From positions 1 to 31,238 of the forward strand of contig RBZT01000731.1 in NCBI GenBank assembly GCA_003693705.1: DNA of 31,238 nt, given 5' to 3'. The notes beneath the pieces were generated by a model that was given only the letters and a program-made list of their open reading frames with translations, did no database searches and was not told the DNA's origin. The position numbers and the translations under genes were made by a program. The stretch comes from Polymyxa betae (lineage: Eukaryota > Endomyxa > Phytomyxea > Plasmodiophorida > Plasmodiophoridae). Below, piece after piece: positions 1 through 9,301 of the stretch (the first letter of the stretch is position 1; each line of letters begins with the position of its first letter).

Positions 1-420
1 ATGGCGTCGATGCCAGTCAGAGTATAAGGAAGATGCGCTGCGGACTGCGGATCGATCATCGAAGTTGTTCCGTGTTGATGACTGCAAAAACTGAAGAAGT
101 TCGGACTCGGCGTCCTGACTGCGGGTTTGTAAAGTGACATCATCGGGATTGGCCTCTAGGGCCACTCGTGCTTGTTCGGCGTTTTGGAATACCGCAGCGA
201 GTCGTGTTCGATCGTAAGAAGTGTTCGAGTTTACGTTACTGACAGAAGGGGCTGGATGAGGGAGGCCTGATAATGCCGTAGGAAATTGCGGGCGCGGCTC
301 GTCGCCGGTCGCGATCAGGTATGCTTCGAGTCGTTCGAGACCGATAATAGCCTCTCGTCTCCAGAGTTGCCAGTTGGACTCCGTTAACAGAAAAGATGTT
401 AATGCGCTTGATGACTTCAT
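1..420 (-). CDS. Gag-like N-terminus of a probable Ty1/copia retrotransposon, partial at window edge
   Basis: Seen: on the minus strand an ATG at 420 opens a frame that runs 140 codons without a stop to base 1, so the gene continues outside the window. The protein begins near the motif LTESNWQLWRREAII, followed by LERLEAYLIATG and a charged, Gln/Asp-rich stretch. Known: copia-type Gag proteins start with a short 'L..sNw..W...m...L...gl' region that matches this spacing. Inference: this is the 5' end of gag-pol and the LTR should lie at higher coordinates, in 421-780. The mariner-like relic begins just beyond, so one element probably inserted in or beside the other. No protease, integrase or RT is visible because the frame leaves the window. 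A host gene with similar composition is the alternative. Confidence 0.5.
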   Translation of the reverse strand, partial: MKSSSALTSFLLTESNWQLWRREAIIGLERLEAYLIATGDEPRPQFPTALSGLPHPAPSVSNVNSNTSYDRTRLAAVFQNAEQARVALEANPDDVTLQTRSQDAESELLQFLQSSTRNNFDDRSAVRSASSLYSDWHRRH

Positions 421-784
421 CTCGCTGCTCATTCTGCTCGGCGCAGTAGATGACGATAGGAGGATTAGTCGTGTCGGGGTTTGCGGTGAAGCTAGCCCAC
501 AGCGTTCACGAATCCTTTGTCAGCAGTACGGACGGGCAGTTCGGAGTGCGTCAGTCGCTCCCTGCTCTGTCCCTGAGACGTATCCTAAGTCGGTCTCCCG
601 GCGTCGCGGTCTTGCAGCGGATAGCGTGGTCTGGGCCGATAACCTGTAGGCTTGGTAGAAAGTGAAGTCGCACAGGCTGATGAATTAATGGAATGATCTG
701 TATTGATATAGGACAGTACCCGAAGGGCCTGGGCAGGGCACGTGATCAAGGGCCTGATCGACGGCACGAGATCGATGATGTAAC
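421..784. other. Non-coding stretch, possible LTR/leader of the gag element
   Basis: No convincing gene. Read on the minus strand, a segment running TG...CA (roughly 725 down to 648) is followed by GGTTATCGG. That could be an LTR end plus primer-binding region upstream of the gag ATG. No second LTR copy is in the window to confirm it. A TCACGTGA octamer lies just inside the neighbouring mariner relic at 796-803. Confidence 0.2.
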
Positions 785-1927
785 GTGACAGTTCGTCACG
801 TGATCATGTCTTGGTCAGAATCTTCACACTTAGCAGCTGAGTTACAGGTCTCAACTGGGACATTATACAACAGGTTCCGAGAAGGATTCTTGAGAAGGCA
901 TCGGAATAAGATCAAACCGAAATTAAATCCCGTTGACAAAACCGAAAGAATCAGATTTTGTCTACACCATCTGAATATAGTTAAGTTATCCGACCCAGAC
1001 GCGAAGTTTTCTTCGATGCTGGACACCATTCACGTCGATGAGAAATAGTTTTTTGTTACCGAAGACAACCCCGTGAGAACATGTCAAAACAAGAACTCCA
1101 TTCAGAAAGTCATGTTTCTGGCAGCAGTCGCACGACCTGTATATGACAGTCAGGGAAACGTAATTTTTGATGGCAAATTGGGGGTCTGGCCTTTTGTTAC
1201 CAAGACAACAGCGCAAAGGTTCAGTAAAAACCGTCCGGGAGGGACTTTGATAACTACAGATATCATCATAAACAAGGAGACATACAGAAAATGCTTGATA
1301 GAGCAATTGCTTCCAGCAATTCTCAGAAAATGGCCGGTCGGTCACGATCTTAATCTCCCTGTCTTTATACTGCAGGATAATGCTAAGCCCCATATTCAAG
1401 TTGACGATGATGAATTCCTACAAGCTGCGTCTGCTTTGAGGGAGAATAATCTGGAGGTCCATCTACGTTTCCAGCCAGCCAACAGTCCAGACTTCAATGT
1501 CCTAGATTTGGGATTTTCCGTGCCATTCAGGCTGTGCAGCAAAAGAAGAAGTTTGTAAGCGTGGATGAGCTCATATCTGTAGTGCAGCAGTCCTTTTTCG
1601 ACATGCCAGATCAAGCGTTAAACTGCGTGTTCCTGACATTACAAACATGCATGCTGGAGTCAATGAAAAGAGAGGGGGGAAACGATTACAAAATTCCCCA
1701 TCTGGGGAAGCAGAAGATGATCAGGGAGAACCGTCTTTCCTTGCAAATCAGTGTTGAACAGAACGTCATCAATCAAGCATTGAGATGCTTAGAGACTGAT
1801 GAATAAAGCGAGATCTAATTGTTTCTAGACGGGTACCTGTGACGGACTTATTGAGACAAAATTTGCGACACTTATTTTTGAATATTTTCCGAACCCATTT
1901 CCGACACTTATTTTTGAACGGAGGGAG
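785..1927 (+). mobile_element. Mariner-like element (plant-type MLE), 5'-truncated, transposase broken by one stop and one frameshift
   Basis: Seen: frame 785-1048 (helix-turn-helix-like LAAELQVSTGTLYNRF, then TIHVDEK) stops at TAG 1046-1048 where the family has Trp. The same frame continues to 1558 through KVMFLAAVARP, GVWPFVTK, LQDNAKPH and NSPDFNVLDLGF. At 1514-1517 a run of four T is one base short, and the C-terminal part (VDELISVVQQSFFDMP, VFLTLQTCM) continues in another frame to TAA 1804-1806. Known: these blocks are those of plant mariner-like transposases (DDD triad). Here DEK, QDN and VLD supply the Asp residues, with 42 residues between the last two against 39 in the plant group. 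The 3' terminal repeat at 1908-1927 ends GGAGGGAG before TA, matching Stowaway/MLE ends. No matching 5' repeat is present, so the 5' part is lost. It cannot move itself. Confidence 0.9.
1866..1918 (+). repeat. Subterminal direct repeat of the mariner-like element
   Basis: A 17-bp exact repeat (starts CGACACTTATTTTTGAA) occurs at 1866-1882 and 1902-1918, 36 bp apart, the second copy running into the terminal repeat. Subterminal repeats of this kind are often transposase-binding sites in mariner-like elements. That role is inferred. Confidence 0.7.
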
Positions 1928-1929
1928 TA
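1908..1929 (+). repeat. 3' terminal inverted repeat and TA target-site dinucleotide of the mariner-like element
   Basis: The sequence ends TTGAACGGAGGGAG at 1927 followed by TA at 1928-1929. Its reverse complement starts CTCCCTCCGTTC, the signature end of plant Stowaway MITEs and their mariner-like parents. No partner repeat was found upstream in the window. Confidence 0.8.
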
Positions 1930-2053
1930 GTTTTTATTGCCATTTGATGCGCACTTTTGTTATGTAAGCAGCTTATGCGTTACCATTCGTGTAACGAGAA
2001 TTGTCGAAATACATTCCTGTGCAGATTTGTGATATCATTAATTCATTACCACC

Positions 2054-3964
2054 TCATGATTCGGCCACGATCCCCAAGGCTGGCGGCACAGGTGCGACTT
2101 TATCTCGGTTGCGCGGCGACAGGATGAAACGTTTCATGGCATTCGACAGGCGCGGCATTATCGAGATCCGTCGCTGCTGAGTCGACTGGCTGATCCGTTC
2201 GCCCGGCCTTCGCGGTTTCAGCATCAGAATCGAGAACAGCGACATGGCCGGTAACGTGATGTTATACGTTACCGCATAAATCGCGAAACCGACGGGATTA
2301 TCGTTCATATACGGATTGGTGCTGAAGATCGCGACTTGGGTGAGAAACATAAACATCGATAGCGTTAGCAGAATGGCAAGTGTAACGAAACGCCGTAGAA
2401 AGTTGTCCATGCGAACGGAGACCGACGAGCCTTCCCGGGCGCGACGAGACCGCATCAGTCCGATTCGAAAAAGTGCGATACTGACGGAGAAATAAATTGC
2501 GATCGCGAACACACAAATGCCGTTAACCAGCGCGTTCAGCTGGTAGAGCTCGACACCGGCCACGGACTGCCGATACATGATCAACTGCGTGATCTCGGCC
2601 ACGTCCAGTAACACGGCACTGAACGCGAACAGCCCGATGATGCAGTCGCCGAGCAAGTACGACCCGTGCTGTTGCGTGATATCCGATTTCAGCGTGATCT
2701 TGTGCCAGTAACGTGCCGTAATAATCGAGATCGAGTTCTCCAGGCCCATAAAGTGCGACGACATGATCATCGTGACCTCATAGGGTAACGTGGAAATCGC
2801 CCCGAACCCGCCCCCGACGTACATCACCGCCATGGTCACGGCCTTCAACAAACCCGCGAATAGGGCCGCATGAATCAGGGTGATATGCCCAGCCAGGTCC
2901 CGGCACGGACGCCGATTCCCATTTGGCGCGAAACGAATCAACAGCGCATGATCCCACAGGTACCTCAGGGCCAGTACGGCCAGGGCTGCGTACAGGCCCA
3001 CCAGCAGCCAGCGACCCAGGATCTGATACCAGACGGTTTCGAAGACGACGATGTAGGGGGATTTGTCGGCGCGGACCAGTACGACGTCGCCCTCGCGCAG
3101 GACCGTGGCGGCGGAGGTTGCCGTGGAGAGGCCCAAGTCCGTGGTGAAGCGCGCTTCGACCATGATGGCGTGCTGGTGGCGCTGGCGACCGGTGTGATCG
3201 GAAATCGAGGGCATCGTGTAACGCCAGCCTGCTCCATACGGAACTTCACCTAACAGATCCCCATGTCAGATTAGTGCGTGGAATGAAATGTCAAAGCTCG
3301 GTATGAAAAGGTTGCGGCATGAGAAAGGTGCGCCGAAAGAAATAGTTGAAAGTCTGAGTTGCCCAGTAAGAAAAGTTGCGCGATGAAAAAGGTGTGCGGT
3401 GTTGGGAAAGCGCAAACAGCAACGGAAACGAATTTGTGAAAACTGCGTGCGGTTGAAAAGAGCCTGCCAATTGTAAAGGCAGAGAAAATGCTTCAATACG
3501 TCAAGAGTTGAAACTGATAGAACTGAGCTTTTTTCATCTGCTGTTTGAACAAGTGCCAACTAACAAAAAGTTCAAAAAAGCAAACAAAACTCAATCGAGA
3601 ATGAAACAGAAAGAAACGAAACTAGATACGTACGGATGATTGCAGAAGCATTCAGATCAGCGAAATTATCATAGATGACAAAATCCGGGCAGGTCCACGA
3701 CGACTGCGGCAGAAGCACGACGCGCTGATTGACGGCCTCCTTCGGAATTCCAGCCCCTTCGCAGTAATCGCCATCGAAGCGGTGCACGACGCCACGGACT
3801 TCGGCCTGCGGGCCGGCCGCGTTCTCGAACGTCACGCCCAGCCAGCGGTTCGCCGAATACGCCGCGATCTCCGTCGTCGTCGTACTGTTCCCATAGATGA
3901 CGATCAGCGCATGGCATCGGCACAGGAGCAGCCCGGCCAGTAGGACGCCGCTGCGAACCGCCAT
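2054..3964 (-). CDS. Two-exon gene: signal peptide, ectodomain and seven membrane segments (receptor-like)
   Basis: Exon 1 is 3964-3634, the intron 3633-3250 (GTACGT...TTAG), exon 2 3249-2054. The phases fit and give 508 residues. The first intron of an unspliced reading would end the frame after TYLVSF, so splicing is needed. Residues 1-19 are a signal peptide. Residues 20 to about 185 form an ectodomain with Cys68, Cys92 and N-glycosylation sequons NST and NAS. Hydrophobic segments fall near 189-208, 231-255, 267-289, 309-333, 349-371, 397-419 and 429-453, followed by a basic, Ser-rich tail. This topology (ectodomain plus 7TM) is that of GOST/lung-7TM or GPCR-like proteins, but I recognise no family signature. 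A TCACGTGA box (3977-3984) sits 13 bp upstream of the ATG and telomere-like repeats about 210 bp upstream. The exon structure is firmer than the function. Confidence 0.75.
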
Positions 3965-4664
3965 TCGATACGGCTCTCACGTGATCGATGGGTCGTACCC
4001 GCCCCGGGTCGCTATTTCTGTCCATAAGTTAATGGCAGTTAAGCGGGCCGTATCAACCTGTGCGGGGTAGTACGACCGTTACCCCGGTCGCATTTCGCAA
4101 AGTGTCTGTACGACGGATTTGAAAGGATTGCCCGATGTTTCCGCAGCCATATATAAGCGACGTTTGAACTGTAGGGTTTTAGGGTTAGGGTTTCTTTGCC
4201 ATTCCGCATGTTTCCGCTGTGGACTTGTTGGTGTTCGCTCTTCAACGGCGGTTGTTTGTCAAAATTCGAAAAATCATCAAATAACAGCTGACCTTCCCCA
4301 TTGGTCCATTTGGCCTATTGGTCCATTTGGTTTTCGATAATACGACGATGGACGTACTGGACAGGATATTCTAACAATGGAAAATTATGGAAGCAGACCA
4401 TAACCGATCTGTCATTGACCCGGACCGCTCTCATAAAATTCTGGACGGAGCGGAAATGTTATCTATGAGAGAGCACTTCGAGACCGTCCCCTCGTCTACG
4501 CCCGGGTAACTTGCATCCGATCTGTCAAAGAGATTCCTGCGAGAATAATATCGTAGTTGTCACCTCTCGGAGCAAACGTGAAGGTTGCGACTTTTGGTTA
4601 AATAGCCCAGTGACAGATACCGCTAATAACTCTAACATCAAGCCGAGCCGAGTTTAAACGGCCG
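3965..4664. other. Intergenic; promoter-like motifs and telomere-like repeat
   Basis: No gene seen. It contains TCACGTGA at 3977-3984, TATATAAG at 4150-4157, and a degenerate TTTAGGG-type run at 4172-4193 with two TAGGGTTT octamers. It probably serves as the upstream region of the minus-strand 7TM gene. Confidence 0.4.
4172..4193. repeat. Interstitial telomere-like repeat
   Basis: Two TAGGGTTT octamers (4172-4179 and 4186-4193) separated by TTAGGGT-type sequence, about three degenerate telomere units. Similar short runs recur at 20255-20269, 20756-20770 and 30389-30396. Confidence 0.7.
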
Positions 4665-4829
4665 ATGGGCGACATTTCGTCGAACACTGGATACCAGAGT
4701 CCGGCGCCTATGGACAGCGAACCAGCTGCGCCCGGCGGCAACGTAACGGGGCTCAACGCCGGGACGGTCCTGCTTCAGGCGAAGTTCACGCCGGCGCGGA
4801 TTCAGAATTTCGCGGTGACGATCGATTGA
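4665..4829 (+). CDS. Small GC-rich open frame, possible first exon or gene remnant
   Basis: An ATG at 4665 opens 54 codons to TGA 4827-4829. The peptide starts MGDISSNTGYQSPAPMD and ends QNFAVTID. The stretch is GC-rich like the confirmed coding exons here, while its flanks are AT-richer. A possible donor (GTGACG, near 4815) lies just before the stop, so it could be a first exon, but no downstream exon was found. I do not recognise it. It could equally be a decayed gene end. Confidence 0.25.
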   Translation: MGDISSNTGYQSPAPMDSEPAAPGGNVTGLNAGTVLLQAKFTPARIQNFAVTID

Positions 4830-4879
4830 CTGAAGGTCACACTGACTGGGTCATACGCGCAGGGACAGGCCTTTTTGCA

Positions 4880-4903
4880 GGATGGGGTCGTACGACCCCA
4901 TCC
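4880..4903. repeat. 24-bp perfect palindrome
   Basis: The half-site GGATGGGGTCGT is followed directly by its exact reverse complement, centred on TA at 4891-4892. ATGGGGTCG also occurs twice at 24313-24331. It may be a dimeric protein-binding site or a cruciform. Function unknown. Confidence 0.9.
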
Positions 4904-5110
4904 CGAGTGCTGTCGAGCAGGGCGAGCAGTTTCATAAATTGCTCGAATGATGCCATCACCACGAGGCCATGCTAAAGCAATCAAACCGTTTTGGCAGGGT
5001 GTTCAAGCAAAACTGATCATCCAGCCCATGACGCCAGTTAGGAAAGTATTAATACGCACTTTTCAATACGTTACTTTCTCAACCCATTTTATGTGAATAA
5101 ATCAGTTTCT

Positions 5111-5635
5111 GAGCCTGGTTGAAGTGCGTATCGTCTACTTTGTGGTCGTCTCCTTATTGGGTCGCCTTGACTGCGGTGCGCATTTTCTGTCTCCTTATAA
5201 TTTCAGGAGGTCGCCGACCTCCTTTTTCAATAAGTAGATAAAGCGCAGTTCAATCCGGAACGCAAAAAGGAGATAACCCTCTTCGAAAAAGTAGATGATA
5301 ACATCAACTTACTCGGAGGATGATGCTGCCATTGTCCGGGCTGCTGTTGGCTGTTTTCAATCTACGATGACTGCCGTCCTAGCAGATGGGAGAAGATCGA
5401 AAGGGCTAAGAGTGAGCAAAACTCGGCCCCTAACGAAACTTGGGAGCGAGTTCGTCTGTCGACCGAAATGGACGGAACGATCTGAATCAGAAAACTGGAA
5501 TTCAAGTTCGTCGTAATTGCTTATAGTACAGCTAGATTCGGGAAATAAGGAGTTTATTTCAACCATGTCTCTGCTTATTCTCGACTGAAAAAGGAGATAT
5601 GCAAAAAGTGGACGATACGCACTTCAACCATGCTC
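5111..5635. mobile_element. 525-bp non-autonomous DNA element with 54-bp terminal inverted repeats
   Basis: Seen: 5111-5164 and 5582-5635 are inverted repeats of exactly 54 bp. They match at 44 of 54 positions without gaps, and at 29 of the outermost 31. Both begin GAGC and contain GGTTGAAGTGCGTATCGT. Inside are two further diverged, direct copies of the end motif (near 5233 and 5289, each AAGTAGAT...), several AAAAAGGAGAT blocks and a palindrome at 5205-5223. There is no transposase frame. Inference: a MITE-like or foldback element whose subterminal region repeats the binding motif. I could not settle a target-site duplication, so the exact ends and superfamily are open. Confidence 0.65.
5205..5223. 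repeat. 19-bp palindrome inside the MITE-like element
   Basis: AGGAGGTCG, one central C, then CGACCTCCT: a perfect 9-bp stem. It lies about 40 bp inside the left terminal repeat. Confidence 0.8.
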
Positions 5636-6007
5636 TCACAGTGCAGTATTCTGTCTTCAGCTCCGATTTTTTGACGGAGTCCCAACTGCGCCAGTGCGCA
5701 GTTTGTAAACTCACAAAGTTTTTTCGGTCAGATTTCCAGATTTCACTTTTTGTACAGTATGAGCAGGGCTTTGTTTGTTACGACTTTATGTCTCGAATTT
5801 GATTGCCGCCGCCACACTTGTCTCTGTTGTTTTCTTCGTGTTTTCTTCGTTTAAAAGCCGATGTCTGTGGCTCTAGCAGAACTATATCTTGATATCACTC
5901 TTTCCTAACTGGATTTCAAGCGATGTGTAACGTTAGAGGAGTGACAGGGGTGACCCCAAGGCCCCTCTGCAAGAGCGGAACCTTTCATAGAGAGACGCCT
6001 CTCGTCA
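5636..6007. other. Intergenic, upstream of the GT61 gene
   Basis: AT-rich with short pyrimidine tracts (for example two neighbouring TTTTCTTCGT copies near 5830). I see no gene or clear TATA element. Confidence 0.4.
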
Positions 6008-8453
6008 ATGGCATTATGGAAGGTGATCGTCGGGCTGCTGGCAGCGACGACATCTGTCGCCGCACGAGCGTTCCCGGAGGGAGTCGGCGGCTGTGACCCG
6101 GATGCTTCGCCACCAGAAAGCAGGGCTTTGTTCGTGGCTGGCGGCCCCGACCCCTCTCTGCCCATGAGGTCTGATCTGCCCCTGACCATAACAAGATTGC
6201 CTGAGTAAGCTTTTACCATTTTCGTTTTCTTTGTGAAAGCCTATCCGCCAATAATCGTCTTACAGCTGTGGCAGTATTTTGCAATTTTGTTGTTATGTTG
6301 TAATTTATTGAAACAGTTCCCATTTATTTGCCATCTTGTAATCCAAGCTTTGTTTTGCTAGTGGCTTCCTGCTGTCTTGTTCAAACATTTAGATGAGCGT
6401 TTGGTTCACCAATTTAGCTTTTTCTGCAATTGCTTCTTTCCATTGGCGAATTTTCTTTATATTTGTCGCTGTGTAATCAAGACAGTTCTGTTATCTCTCT
6501 TGCTGTCTCGTTTAAGTTTATTGACTGTTTTTGTACTGCATGATATTATTTCAGGACTCTAGATTTTCAGCTGCTTGGCTACAATTTCCTTATTTGCACG
6601 GCACTGTTTTTTTATTTTGATTGCCAGCTTCACTAAACGCTTGGCTTGATTCAGGTTCGATCACGACGACGGATTCGGGTTCGTCGCCTCGTTTAAGAAC
6701 GCATATATGTCTGGCGAATGGAGCGCCATCTACGATTGCAAGGTCGAATACTTCGCCGGGGGTTGCCGTGCTTGGCTGGCTGAGTTCCCGATGGACCGAC
6801 TCGCAAAAAAGTCCCCAATCCAGCTTGGTCGTGCTGTTGTTGTTTCGCAATTCTGGGGATATGGATATTATCACTGGTTTATTGAGGTCAGTGGTTTTTT
6901 TCTGTTTAGCAAACATTTGTTCTAGCGCTCAGGATCGGAAAAGTTGAAATGTGATTTTGAGATTTTCTTTTGGTGATAATCTTTGTTCTAGCGCTCAGGA
7001 TTGGAAAGTTGAAATGTGATTTTGAGATTTTTTTGGTGATATTCTTTGTTCTAGCGCTCAGGATTGGAGAGTTGAAATGTGATTTTAAGATCTTTTGGTG
7101 ATTTGCTTTCGGCTGCAATTAGTCTGACTCATGCCTACAATGATAATGTTTTCTTTTCTTTCATTTCAACATGCTGCGTTCTTGATCATTTGATGCTTAT
7201 TTAGGGGTTCCTGCGATTAGCTCTGGTTTATGATTATCTGGTCGATAATCCCGACGTAAAAATTGTGATGTACAAGATGGACAATTCGGAAGCGTTTTTA
7301 AAGCTGATTGGACTGGATCCAGCACGGCTGGTTTCGTTCGACGACGGAGCCCTATATTTCGCTCAGGAGCTGCAATCGCCATCACCATCGGCTTGTGGAA
7401 GTGCGATGGGACCGGCAGCCAGGAAAATGCGATCGTTGTTCCGATCAAATGCTCGCCATCTGATACCAGAGGTTAGTAGATTTATTCTTTCACCTAACCC
7501 ACGTTTTTTCTGCGGGCCACTTTTTACTTGAAGTTCTTTTGTGCTTGATTGTCTTCTCCTCACATGCTAAGCTTTATCTATATCGTTAACTCCAATTTTG
7601 TTTGAAGTTTTCCCGCTGTGGTTCCGTTTCGATGTTTATTCATGATGGTTCATTTCATTTTTTTTTTAACCCATTGCTGCTCTTTTGATAAAATCTTGTA
7701 TATTATTGTTGCCGTTTTATGTTCTGCCTTTGGCGTACTCATTCTGATTTGCCTGCACAGATTTCCGTTGATAGCGGTGAACAATTCACCATTGTGGTCC
7801 AATCTCGCGGTCACGATGGGCAATCGCGCTCGATCACGAACGAAGCTGAGTTACTAGCTGCATTACGCCGGGAGAACCCCGATGCTCGTATCCTGGAGTT
7901 TGGACCCGATGCGAACTTATGGGACACTGTCAAATTGCATTATCATGCGAACATCGTTATCGGGCCACACGGAGCTGGCCTCAGCAATGTATTTTTTATT
8001 GAGCTCTCTTTGTTCTATTCTCATATCACTCATTTGTCAATTAACTGCTTTCCTAATTTCCGACATTTCCTTATTATATTCAGTTGTAGTATTATTGGTT
8101 ATAGCTGAATATGCCCAAACCTTGTTTAAGTCTTATTTGTTTTTAAAATTGGCTACAGATTCTATTCGTGTTTTTGACATTGGCTACAGATTCTATTCGC
8201 TCCGGAAGGCACAGCCTTGATTGAGTTACATCCTGATATTGGCAACGATCACCGATACGGAAGGCATGACGTCAACATCTGCCATCAAAGGACTGCCCAT
8301 AGGGTCGGATCCCGCGAAATTCTTTTAATTGAAGATAATGGAACCTACGCTACCCCGTTCTCTGTCGATATTGACCGAGTCGTACAAGTCGTATCACAGC
8401 TCCGACGAGGAGTGCTTGTGCCGGTTTCTTACACCGACCTAGAGAGAGAATAA
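6008..8453 (+). CDS. GT61 family glycosyltransferase, five exons
   Basis: Exons 6008-6204, 6655-6886, 7205-7471, 7761-7988 and 8190-8453 join in phase to 395 residues. Donors are GTAAGC, GTCAGT, GTTAGT and GTATTT; acceptors TCAG, TTAG, ACAG and ACAG. Residues 1-21 form a signal peptide or signal anchor (MALWKVIVGLLAATTSVAA). The family blocks are in order: FWGYGYYHWFIEGFLRL (about 132-148), GPHGAGLSN (300-308) continuing across the last intron to ILFAPEGTALIELHP. These are the DUF563/GT61 hallmarks found in EOGT, plant xylosyl- and arabinosyltransferases. The protein should act in ER/Golgi lumen on glycoproteins or cell-wall glycans; the donor sugar cannot be read from sequence. AATAAA (8449-8454) overlaps the stop codon. 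Intron 2 holds a tandem repeat and the last acceptor is duplicated. Confidence 0.93.
6916..7103 (+). repeat. Tandem repeat (about 3 copies of 63-66 bp) in GT61 intron 2
   Basis: Units begin TTCTAGCGCTCAGGAT at about 6920, 6986 and 7049, and continue GTTGAAATGTGATTTT...TTTTGGTGAT. It lies wholly within the intron. Confidence 0.9.
8148..8200 (+). repeat. 31-bp direct duplication containing a second copy of the last GT61 splice acceptor
   Basis: TTGGCTACAGATTCTATTCG occurs at 8149-8168 and 8180-8199. The exon 5 acceptor used in the model is CTACAG ending at 8189, and an identical CTACAG ends at 8158. Using the upstream one would add 31 nt and shift the frame. Confidence 0.9.
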
Positions 8454-8632
8454 ACTTGGCAGATCTGTAAGCTCTGTTCATTTTACTGTTTTTTGTAATA
8501 ACGATTGAGGCTGTCAAGACGTTCCATCTACCAATCTCAGGCTGCTTTGTTGCAAAGTTGGAGAAATATGAATTCGTTCCAAAAGTGATAATGCAAAACA
8601 TCTTCAATATAGCAAAGCTCTCCAAAAACGGA

Positions 8633-8714
8633 AGCCGTCGACGAGATTTGAACTCGCGCGGGCAAAGCCCAGTAGATTTCGAATCTACCTCCTTGACCGC
8701 TCGGACACAACGGC
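8633..8714 (-). tRNA. tRNA-Ser(CGA)
   Basis: Read on the minus strand. The acceptor GCCGTTG (8714-8708) pairs with CGACGGC (8640-8634) with one G-U. The anticodon arm GTAGA/TCTAC holds loop TTCGAAA, anticodon CGA. A long class II variable arm (GGGC...GCCC) and T arm GCGAG-TTCAAAT-CTCGT follow. No intron. The discriminator position reads T where eukaryotic Ser tRNAs normally have G, the only oddity. It decodes UCG. Confidence 0.9.
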
Positions 8715-9300
8715 GCCTAGTTGGTACCAAACAGTTGGCATTTTGGTCATGGAAGAACGGATGCGGTTTCAGCGCTTACTCGGCTCGATCAAGGAACTCC
8801 GACATTGAATCATTCTTTAAACTTTGCTTTGTATCACACATTCGTATGCCTTGTTTGCTTTTGTATTCGATGTAAGTAGGCATGATGCGACTGCGCTTGT
8901 TTTCTTACTTAGATTCGGCCAGCGAAGAATCGACGAAAACGGCAAGGACAATCCGAGCTGAAATTGAAACTGATGCCAGATGTTGAAGATTCATCCAATC
9001 CAATGAGACAATCGGACTTGAAATGTTGGAGCAATACACTAAATAGCATATTCTACAACACGAAAATCTGTTTGCAGTTTTTTATAGGACCATCGAAGCG
9101 AATGGCGTTGCTGGTTTTCCTTCCATTTCTAGTTCATATTCATGCCATGAATGTAATTGGAAAACAGGCCGCCAATCGATTCGTTCAGCGTTCAGCTTGG
9201 TGCACGCCGTGTGGAGAACCCCAAATTCTAATAAAATCAATGATGAAAATCAAACATCAACAAGGGTTCGCCAATTAGAGCTGACATCATCCCTCGAGGC
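8715..9300. other. Intergenic; one weak secreted-type small frame
   Basis: No supported gene. A 58-codon frame from ATG 9102 to 9278 starts MALLVFLPFLVHIHA, a plausible signal peptide, but the rest looks random and no neighbouring exon supports it. Confidence 0.3.
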
Positions 9301-9301
9301 A

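Noticed and set aside
3669-4025. 118-codon minus frame overlapping exon 1 of the 7TM gene
   Set aside because: It has no signal peptide and does not join exon 2 in phase, whereas the other frame does both.
5205-5223. Palindrome as a bacterial-type transcription terminator or CRISPR-like repeat
   Set aside because: The sequence is eukaryotic, the palindrome is single-copy and sits inside a transposon-like element; no spacer/repeat array exists in the window.
5599-5802. 67-codon plus frame MQKVDDTHFNHALTV
   Set aside because: Its start lies within the right terminal repeat of the MITE-like element and the rest lacks coding character.
9102-9278. Second candidate secreted peptide (MALLVFLPFLVHIHA...)
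   Set aside because: Only the signal-like start is suggestive; the remainder has AT-rich random composition and no promoter or exon context.
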